DNA of 19,538 nt from Coleophoma eucalyptorum (taxonomy: Eukaryota > Ascomycota > Leotiomycetes > Helotiales > Dermateaceae), in the NCBI GenBank assembly GCA_026120035.1, contig JALRME010000093.1, positions 1 to 19,538 of the forward strand, given 5' to 3'. The position numbers and the translations under genes are program-made. The notes beneath the pieces were generated by a model, which had not been told where the DNA came from, searched no databases, and saw only the letters and a list, made by a program, of their open reading frames with translations. Positions 8,803 through 16,169 of the stretch are shown here, in pieces. The first letter of the stretch is position 1, and each line of letters starts with the position of its first letter.

Positions 8803-10776
8803 ATGTCTCAGCAGACCTCCTCTGGGTTATTACCTTCCCCTGGAATTATTTCTACACCTAAATCAGCCCTCCGCACCCAGTATGAAGAGGCCTATCAATA
8901 CATGGATGCTAGGCCCTGGGTAAGTGCTACTGAGGCAGCACGAATTTTTGGGCTAGCTGAGAGGACTTTCCGGAGGCATTACAAGGACCGGAAGGCTAAA
9001 TTCAGTGACGAAAAAGGTCCAGAAACACTTCTAAATATACAAGAAAAAGAGGCTGTTTCTAGGTATATTGAACTGCAATATTTTAGTGGCTTTCCTGCTA
9101 CATTTGCTATGGTCCAAGGTGCTATTGGAAAGCTTGTTCAGTTCCGGAATCCCAATTTCCAGCTTCCGTCTAGGTCTTATACATGGGAATTTCTACGTAC
9201 ATTGGAAATCAAAAGAGTTAAAACTAAGCCTCTGGATAATAAGAGGAAATCAGCACAAGATCATACTATAGTCTCTCAGTGGTTCCAGACATACGAATGC
9301 TATATATATAGTAATAAAATCGAACCTCAGAATATATGGAACTTTGACGAGGCCGGATTCCGAGTTGGATGCCCTCGAGGGGAATATGTCTATGTTCCAG
9401 TCTAGGCTACAGATATATATCAGGGAGCACCAGAAGATAGAAAACAACTCACTCTAATTGAGAGTGTTTCTGCCCAAGGTCAGGTTATTTCTCCTACAGT
9501 TATTATAGCTGGATCCTGGCATATGGAGAAATGGTTTTCCGATACTCAAACCGGACAAGAGCTTATTACTTTAAGCCGGACTGGATATACAAATGAGGAA
9601 ATAGGCCTCCAATGGCTAGATCACTTTATTCAACACTCTGGAGCTAGTAAAGAAGGCCTAGAGAGGATTCTGTTATGTGACTCTCATTCTTCTCATACTT
9701 CTAATGACTTCAAAATCAAGGCGGAAGAGAATAATATCAAAATCTGGTATTTTCCAAGTCACATGACCCATATCCTTCAGCCACTAGATGTAGCTATTTT
9801 CCAGCCATATAAGCACTGGCACGATCGTGCTATTCAGAAGCCAATAAGGCAAGGAGAGTCTATTTATGATACTACAGAGTTTCTATATGATCTAGCATGG
9901 ATTCGGGATCAGACCTCCAAAGAAGACACCATTTGTAGTGGTTTCCGGCAGGCTGGATTATGGCCAGTAGCCCGAGAAAAGGCCCTCTCTAAAATGAGGA
10001 TATACTCGGACGCAGAGCTACCTATACCTCCTAGTAAATCCAAGGAGGAAATCGAGCTTCCTACACTTCCTATAACCCAGGATGAGTCTAGAGAGGCTCT
10101 CCATAAATGGAAGAATAAGATCCAGCCTTTATTAAGTAGTCCTTCTAGGCTACGTTTCCAGGTATTCTGTAATTCAACAACTACAGTACTTTATACAGCG
10201 GACTTAGTGGAACAAGAGGCTGCCGAGCTCCGGGCAGGAATTATCCAACGCGGCCAACGGAAACAGAATCATAGACAAAAAAGGCTTGCAAAGGGTGGTC
10301 CTATAACTACTGGTGTTGCTCTTTCCCATAAAAAGGAAAAAGCAAATAAAGAGGCTAGTTCCCAGGAAATAAAGGCGGAAAAGGCTAGAATTCGAGCAAT
10401 GAATGGAGTCCGGAGGGCTCAAGAACAGGTACGAATTAAGACTGAAAAATGGGAAAAGGACTATCAGAAAGAAGGTCTAATGGATGATAAAATAGCACGA
10501 GATAGGCAAGAGGCTATATATAACCTCGAGAAAGCATACAATCGTCAGAAGGTGCTTTTAGCTAAGCAAGAGAGTTCTAGGAATAGCCTCAAGGCTCAGA
10601 ATCCACCTATTCCACTAGGTAGTAGTTTTGTAAGGCAGGAGCATACGCAATGGGGATTCTTTGTGGACTTAGAAAATAACACCCGTGAGGAGGTTACTAT
10701 ACCTCCAGTAACACCTATAGCTAGTAGTATAGAAGGAGAAGGATCTGATTCAGAATGTAGCCTTGATTGGCAATAG
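8803..10776 (+). pseudogene. Fot1/Pogo transposase with one in-frame TAG
   Basis: From ATG 8803 the frame runs 200 codons to TAG (9403-9405), then stays open in the same frame for 456 more codons to the TAG at 10774-10776. Domains: Psq-type helix-turn-helix at about residues 39-62 (TEAARIFGLAERTFRRHYKD), CENP-B/Tc5-like DNA-binding region at about 70-120, then the DDE nuclease. Catalytic acidic residues: Asp182 (NFDEAG), codon 293 (LLCDSHSSH) and codon 329 (LQPLDVAIF); 35 residues separate the last two, as in Fot1 (DD35D). The C-terminal third is basic and probably coiled-coil. The stop separates the first catalytic Asp from the other two, so the product should be inactive without read-through. 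It is one substitution from a sense codon; a CAG-to-TAG change of the RIP type is possible. Confidence 0.88.
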
Positions 10777-10805
10777 AATCAAGTATATAGGTAGGTAATA
10801 CTATT

Positions 10806-10934
10806 AGAATACGGTATGGAAGAATAGTCGGCCCGGTGGCCATATCCAAAAGGTGGCCATATCCAAAAGACTTACTACCACTGGGTGTGGTGGTGTGTGT
10901 GGTGGGTTTAAAGTCGGGGTAGCCAGCTTACGAT
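10806..10934 (-). repeat. Right terminal inverted repeat, 129 bp
   Basis: Perfect inverted copy of 8599-8727 carrying the same pair of 17-bp subrepeats. It starts 29 bp after the transposase stop codon and ends directly at the TA target duplication. Confidence 0.92.
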
Positions 10935-11125
10935 TAGCAGTGGGTCCGACGACGGAATAACTGATATTACGATCTTTTATGCTGACTAATTACTTATAAA
11001 TGCCTTCTGCAGCTGAGCCTTTGGAACGACATGGGGTGGATGACGTCAATAGCTATAAAGCTACCGCGTGACAATTTTCCACATGATAATGGGCACTACA
11101 CTATTTTACAAGCAGGCACTACAGA

Positions 11126-11965
11126 ATGGGTGATCAAGGCGAGGATCTAAGTCTCATAAGCCCTACAAAGGATCTGAAAATATGTTCTTCTAGTACGATC
11201 TCGTTAATTACGGCTATTGTCACAGCTTATGAGCAAAGCGCACATATTACGAGAATCGAGGCTGTCAACTGCGGGATTGCATTTCTAGCAGGTGATATAC
11301 AGATACTTTCATTAATGATCGAGTCGGTAGCCAGCTTGCGAGAGCTGCGCTTTTATGGTGACCTTGTTACGCTGGAAGCATTTGAGTTAGTAGGTGGAAT
11401 GGTCGTTCAACTTTCCATTGAGCGTCGCCGTGCTACACTTCATAAGGCACTTACCAACGGATACTTTGGTCATTTAATTGCCAACGCCAATGAGCTCGAA
11501 GTCTTGGAGATCGATCTCAACTGCCACGAGTTGTCAAGTCCTGATATAGAGGCTAGCGATATAATAAATATCTTCGGCGATTTTACGTGGCGAAGACTCC
11601 ATACCTTGGATCTTCGCGGACTCTATAGCTCGGAAGGACAGCTGCTGGATTTGATAGCTCGGCATCGTAGGAGCCTCTTTCACCTTTTGTTGGCCAACAT
11701 CGTCTTAAAGTCAGGAAGCTGGAACTCTTTTTTTAATCATATGAAGCAAATTGTCTCAACAAGTCACCTCTGTCGAAGTAGTTTCCAGCTCTGCGGTTCG
11801 TTATATACGAGATCAGCAAATGGTCAGGGTCTACGCTGGAATTTAGAGCATACCACAAGAGGCGGTCAAAAACTGCAAGATGTCTGGCTTGATAGTGTGT
11901 TCACTGGCTCAGACCCAGTATCTGAGCTTGAGAGTAGATTTGCTGCAGTATCGATCAATCTGTGA
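11126..11965 (+). CDS. Leucine-rich hypothetical protein resembling the C-terminal part of fungal F-box proteins
   Basis: Starts at ATG 11126 (context ACAGAATGG) and stays open for 279 residues without an intron. It has leucine-rich segments with irregular spacing: LRELRFYGDL, LEVLEIDLN, LHTLDLRGLYSSEG and LFHLLLANIVLKSGSWNSFF. The last two resemble the LDLRG...L.HL.L..I.L..GSW block of many Fusarium-type F-box/LRR-like proteins. No F-box is seen at the N-terminus, and none is found in the 190 bp between the gene and the transposon, so it is either a stand-alone or a 5'-truncated member. If the family call is right, a ligand- or substrate-recognition role in ubiquitin ligation would be lost without the F-box. 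It is convergent with the minus-strand gene ending at 12099. Confidence 0.6.
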   Translation: MGDQGEDLSLISPTKDLKICSSSTISLITAIVTAYEQSAHITRIEAVNCGIAFLAGDIQILSLMIESVASLRELRFYGDLVTLEAFELVGGMVVQLSIERRRATLHKALTNGYFGHLIANANELEVLEIDLNCHELSSPDIEASDIINIFGDFTWRRLHTLDLRGLYSSEGQLLDLIARHRRSLFHLLLANIVLKSGSWNSFFNHMKQIVSTSHLCRSSFQLCGSLYTRSANGQGLRWNLEHTTRGGQKLQDVWLDSVFTGSDPVSELESRFAAVSINL

Positions 11966-12098
11966 TTGTGGGGCTGATAAAAGCCCACTTGTTTCAGAAT
12001 GGAGGGGAGGGACTCTAGGAATGGAAAAGGAAATAGATGTTTTCCTTTACGTTCAATCAATTGATGAAAGCGGTTGCACGCTTGTATTTCCTCAGTAG

Positions 12099-13029
12099 TC
12101 AGAAGTCGACTCTATTACATTGTTGGCGATCAAAGCTCTCTACCACAATCTGGACTAGTCTCCCCCAATTTTGAATCAGGAACTTGCAAACGGTAGGAAA
12201 AAGCGTTGGTCCGCGTGGATCAGTAGCACATTCATTGACGATAGTGAGAATATCGAGCTTGAAATAGAGTTCGTATATCTTAGCATCAGGTTCTGAGCAA
12301 ATTTTGGCATACAAGTGGATCAAATTTGTGTCTGTAGGTGTTAAGATTGCTTGAACCCCTATGTTTCAATGTTGATTTCCCTTTTCATTCACCATAGAAG
12401 TGTAACATATGTGCAGGTGTTTGGGTCTACAGGGCTCTAGTTAGCTTGAACATGTTGACTAGTGTTTCGCTTACCAAGCTCACCACATCTCCAACGTTCT
12501 TCGACTCTTGCAACCTTGAAAATGCTTTGAAGACAATCCCATTGCTTAGAAAACTCAGGGGAATCTTTGCCAGAAGCCCATACATGTAGCTTTTCATAAA
12601 CTCTCCTCTTAAGCTCTTCAATACCGAGGCTAGGATTCAATAATACTAGCTCTTCGGCACTCTCTGGGGCGCTAACAAGCTGTAGTATCTGTACAACTTG
12701 TTGTATCTTTCCTTCTGTATTTTAGCTCAAGGAGAAGCTTATAACTATATGATCTTACCACGGGCAGGTCTTTGGGCGACCTGAGAATATGAAACAGCTT
12801 TGTTTACCTCGATTTCTGGCCCGTGCGATATGGCTTCCGTGCGCCGCTCAAGCTCTTGCCGTTCTGGCTCTTGCTGATCTGATGTTAAAGGCCTGAGTAG
12901 CATAACGAATATCTCATAAATGCTATTAAAAGGTACTTCTTCTAATTCCTGGAATTGTTTGAAATAGAAGTCTCTTATCGCACTTTGATCGCTAATGCGT
13001 AGTTGCTGGGTAGGCATGCCCATCTTCAT
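12099..13029 (-). CDS. Unrecognised protein, three-exon model (247 residues)
   Basis: Proposed exons on the minus strand are 13029-12759, 12714-12475 and 12331-12099. Intron 1 (44 nt) has donor GTAAGA and acceptor TACAG. Intron 2 (143 nt) has donor GTAAGC, an internal GCTAAC and acceptor CTACAG. Both donors fall after the first base of a codon, and both acceptors restore the same phase, giving one continuous frame. This three-way agreement is the main evidence. The protein starts MKMGMPTQQLRIS after an upstream in-frame TGA and is mixed polar and helical (FKQFQELEEVPFNSIYEIFVMLLRPL), with a Glu/Arg/Gln-rich stretch at about residues 51-66 and a hydrophobic C-terminal part (YELYFKLDILTIVNEC). 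No signal peptide or known domain is recognised. A shorter intron 2 (acceptor TGTAG) would end the protein 12 codons later instead. Confidence 0.5.
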
Positions 13030-13420
13030 GTTTTCAGGTCAATGACGGTAGTACGAGTAACGGTAGTAGGAGTAAATTCACACTCCTCAGCTTTTGTACC
13101 ATGTCAGGAGGGGGCTCAAATCGAGCTTCCCGAAAAGCGATCGCGGATTAGGAGAGCCATCTGCTCTATCTTGCGAACTGATCGGGGAGTCGGACGAGTC
13201 TCCAGGCTCCGGAAAATGCCCCGTTGGCTTTGTCTTCTTTCGCTTCACGCGAAAGCTCGTAGACGGCGCTATTTCCGATCACGTTAACAGCCCTGCTTGC
13301 ATTCCTTCCTGCATGATAGTCACGTGCGCGATAACGATACCACGAATGGTCGTGGTGTGATTGTGGCATGGTGTGGCAATTGTGCTACCTGCAATCGCCG
13401 AACCCAGTATTTCATTACAT

Positions 13421-13432
13421 CCGAACGCTCGG
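13421..13432. promoter_or_regulatory. CCG-N6-CGG palindrome (possible Zn2Cys6 site)
   Basis: CCGAACGCTCGG lies within a longer near-palindrome, TTACATCCGA against TCGGATTGTAA (13415-13439). The paired CCG/CGG triplets are the type of site bound by fungal binuclear zinc-cluster dimers. A second one with the same spacing is 73 bp away. Confidence 0.3.
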
Positions 13433-13505
13433 ATTGTAACGTAATAGGCAATAGATGTATATATATACCGCCTACAAGTTGTATGATTAGTTAAGGATGT
13501 ATAAA

Positions 13506-13517
13506 CCGCAGATGCGG
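13506..13517. promoter_or_regulatory. Second CCG-N6-CGG palindrome
   Basis: CCGCAGATGCGG has perfect 5-bp arms around GA and the same CCG-N6-CGG spacing as the site at 13421. The binding protein is unknown. Confidence 0.3.
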
Positions 13518-13851
13518 ACGATGTACAACAGAAATTATCAAGAGCCTAATGACCCTGCCCTGAACCGTGCATCGCTAGTTGGTTTATCTCCCTTGCTCTA
13601 GGATTGTTGCATATCGGTCAGGACAGGGTGCAAAATCCCATGTTTTCCTTATAATCACGTGCAATATCCAGCTACAAAAGCACAGGGATTTTAGTAGGTT
13701 CATAAATTTGTATTCAATTAGATTCTAAGTACCGATGGTTTGTCTCGTCACGGGGTGCGTCCCTGTACGCAGGGACGGACGTCATAACATTATAGTCTCC
13801 TCTCTTTCTCTTAATCTGGATAACTATCCGAGATAACTTTCATGTATCTTC

Positions 13852-14369
13852 CTATGAATCTATTGAGCCTCGATTGCTCAGTTCATGGTAATGCATACTA
13901 TCATACTGTGGTCGTATTAGTTGGCCACTGCATATCTGGAAGATTTGGTACCGCATTGTACATGCGGCTGACAGAGTATAAATAATCTATAAAAAATTAG
14001 TACATGGATTGTATTGTTCATTTATTGCTTTGTGGAACTTACCCAGGTTGAGAAACCAACAGCGATAAATCCTTTCCAGCACAGGCCAATGAGGACTGCC
14101 GTAGAAAATACTGCAAAAGCACTTGTTACAATATTCACAAGGACAATAAGTCTATAGCCCCGCCCCTGAACAAATTTCCTGCTGCGAGTCTGATGAAAGA
14201 ATGCGGCGAGGGTCTGTGTTACGAACACATGACAGCTGATGGCCTGAGGCTCGGCGAAGGAGGCTCGCACAGAGAACCACCAGTGGAGATCACGGGATTG
14301 TAAGATATCACGTGATTGGATCAGTAGGATCAGTTGGATCAGTGAGTGATCCAGGTGAGCCAACTGATC
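13852..14369 (-). CDS. C-terminal part of a polytopic membrane protein, last two exons
   Basis: The penultimate exon reads HWWFSVRASFAEPQAISCHVFVT, then a Lys/Arg-rich loop and a strong membrane segment (YRLIVLVNIVTSAFAVFSTA...), ending FSTW at 14043. A textbook intron follows, 14042-13987 (56 nt; donor GTAAGT, branch-like ACTAAT, acceptor TATAG). The last exon, 13986-13852, adds 44 residues in frame: another hydrophobic piece (WIIYTLSAAC) and a polar tail ending YHELSNRGSIDS, then TAG. The 5' side is uncertain: the frame is open to 14369 just downstream of a possible acceptor GATCAG, but the 14300-14370 part is built of GATCCAACT-like repeats. No ATG fits well, so this is probably the 3' end of the locus starting near 15592. 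Family not recognised. Confidence 0.6.
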
Positions 14370-14478
14370 CACGGGGCACGACGGTCTATATAAGTAAATA
14401 GTATTTCCTTAGTTTAGGAGCTTCGTGCTCAACTCAAATAACATCTTTTGACTGTTAGTAACGCGGTTCACACTCAAC

Positions 14479-15592
14479 CTACCTGCTATTTGTGATACAC
14501 CTACCTCTACAATCAACCACAACCCTCCGAGTACGAACTTCTAACGAAGCTAATACTTCGACCGTTACAGTCTGCTGCCTTCGCAATAATATAGCTTCGC
14601 AATAGAACATCTTCCAAGTACAATAATGACCTGCTGTTAACAAAACATATTCCCCGCAGTTCATAATGAGGAATATCATCTCTGTGATTTTCTGCGTTTT
14701 AGAGACGAATATGGACCTTTTACCGTCAATTTTGACACTAATTTGTAGGTAGTAGAGTGCATACCATGTGCAGAGCCCAGCCGTAACAAGGGATAGGAGG
14801 GAAACCCATAAAATAAGAGCTAAAGCTAATTTTGGGTACAAAAGCATGCATATCTGCCTTAGAAAGATCACCTGCAGAGTATTAGTGTCATTAACAGCAG
14901 TTCGGATAAAATCGGCGAGGACCTCGTAGATAACTAATAATTTACAACTTCCAATGAGAAGAGTAAAGTAAATTTGATGGTGTTTCCCCCCTAACTAGGT
15001 TAACTTTTGCCAAGACAATGAGTTTGCAACCATACTGCACAATAATAATAACAAAGCGACTCCGGATCCTAATACAGAAAGGGAGACCAAAAGTTTCAAG
15101 TACCAGAAAGAACTTCGAGAGGTAGAGGCTGACTGTAATGGAGGGAAGCAACCGAGAAGTCTTGAAATCGCAACGGAGACTGCGAATCCTGCAAAAGAAG
15201 CAAGAATGGCGAACGACATCGTATAGTTGCTAAGTTACAAGGAACCCGATGAATGAAATATCTTACCAGCCCAAGCTTATTTCGCTTCAGCACTATAGAT
15301 CCTTTGATCAGAATGACAACTTTTGCAAAGATGCAGAGAATCATACATGAATGTATGATAAACTACATCACTTCTCCTACAATATTGTCTATGTTTGCTT
15401 TTGCTATTGCAAGTTAGCATATCAATATTCTACAACAAGTATCGACAAGCAGTCTCAGCTGCAAGTTATCAGTCTACTTACGTGGTCAGAATTATTCGAG
15501 TGGCTAGAGTTACTAGTCTGATAGAAAACGGGTAAGTATGTAGTCTCTGTACGCGCAGTGTTCATTCTTGGAGATGTGATGTCTACTTGCAT
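14479..15592 (-). CDS. Polytopic membrane protein, 5' exons (tentative spliced model)
   Basis: Proposed exons: 15592 (or ATG 15565) to 15482, 15362-15267, 15132-15036, and 14990 to about 14500. The first ends at a GTAAGT donor and encodes a polar N-terminus with NSS and NNS glycosylation sequons. Hydrophobic segments follow: ILCIFAKVVILIKGSIVL, WYLKLLVSLSVLGSGVALLLLL, IYFTLLIGSCKLLVIY, LALALILWVSLLSLVTAG and MIFLIMNCGEYVLLTAGHY. An intron of 45 nt (15035-14991, donor GTATGG, acceptor TTAG) removes an in-frame TAG without shifting frame. Exon phases agree at each junction, but the first intron skips several AGs, so that junction is weak. With the two segments at 14.0-14.2 kb the total would be seven. 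A receptor or transporter-like role is possible, but I recognise no family. It may instead be partly decayed. Confidence 0.45.
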
Positions 15593-16169
15593 GTCTCTGC
15601 CATTGCACCAATGAAGATATAGAGCTAACTCTGCTCCATTCAATTAGGATCAGCTGCGCCTTAACAAGGCCCAACTTCGGCCTTCATCTTTTACGCAGCG
15701 TCTCCAGCTCTTGCCTGCGTTGAAATTCCAAAGAAGAAGTCCGAGCTGAACAGATCTTAGAAGTATAACAACTCAACGTTTTCCGTACTGAGGAAGTACA
15801 TTCCTCCTCCTTACTTCTTTCTCTGGAGAATACACCAGAAATCTCTTTAAATTTATAGTTCTACTATAACTAGGCTAATGAGTATCACGAAGCACTGAAA
15901 CATGTTGCTAGTCTATTAGCACCGGCGTAATTTCCGGACTTTATCATTTTCTTTTTGAGTGTTTTCAAAGTTTAGAACCCGATTCTTTGTTATGGAAGCT
16001 TTTTCTAAGTGCTCTGAATTTAAAAGAGACCTTAATAGTCACGACTAAGCAGGGAGGGGGGCAGCCGAAGCGGCGATCAGCCGCACCTTCCGAGGTCATT
16101 ACAGGATGCCATATTACACGTGACATCTAAAATTACAAAAGTACGGCTAGCGTAACTCTGAATACGGTA
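15593..16169. other. Intergenic stretch between two minus-strand genes
   Basis: No convincing gene. The right part lies downstream of the DUF3723-like gene. Around 15680-15720 a short minus-strand peptide frame (QELETLRKR) is broken by stops and may be a gene relic. A minus-strand open stretch at about 16108-15975 could be joined to the upstream gene by an intron, but this is speculative. Confidence 0.35.

Larger units (their letters stand above)
8599..10934 (+). mobile_element. Fot1/Pogo-type (Tc1/mariner superfamily) DNA transposon
   Basis: The 2,336-bp element begins ATCGTAAGCTGG and ends with its exact complement, flanked by TA on both sides (8597-8598 and 10935-10936), the target duplication of this superfamily. 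The 129-bp terminal inverted repeats are identical to each other. The single internal gene encodes a pogo/Fot1-type transposase in one frame, interrupted by one TAG. It lies between the APH-like gene and the gene at 11126 and breaks no visible frame, but it separates the latter from its original upstream DNA. Perfect terminal repeats point to recent movement, by its own or a related transposase. The terminal repeats are longer than the roughly 44 bp of classical Fot1. Confidence 0.92.
13030..13851. promoter_or_regulatory. Non-coding region with hairpins and two CCG-N6-CGG sites, upstream of the minus-strand gene
   Basis: This 0.8 kb separates the start of the three-exon gene from the stop of the membrane-protein locus. 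It contains a perfect 7-bp-arm hairpin at 13339-13356, a perfect 8-bp-arm hairpin at 13758-13777, and two CCG-N6-CGG palindromes at 13421-13432 and 13506-13517, the spacing type used by Zn2Cys6 regulators. A TATATATATA tract lies near 13458. A minus-strand frame at about 13273-13090 (PTGHFPEPGDSSDSP...) is open but has no ATG. Confidence 0.35.

Noticed and set aside
9360..9420. An intron removing the transposase TAG
   Set aside because: The only frame-preserving GT...AG pair around the stop spans 18 nt, far below the minimum for splicing.
13090..13280. Minus-strand open stretch (PTGHFPEPGDSSDSP...) as first exon of the gene at 13029
   Set aside because: No ATG and no donor/acceptor pair that keeps frame into 13029; noted within the intergenic entry only.
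14300..14345. GATCAGT/GATCCAACT-like repeats as an LTR or MITE end
   Set aside because: Only a few short degenerate units without terminal repeats or target duplication.
15975..16108. Extra 3' exon of the DUF3723-like gene after a GTATTG donor
   Set aside because: The 45 or so codons do not look like the continuation of the domain and the donor is weak.
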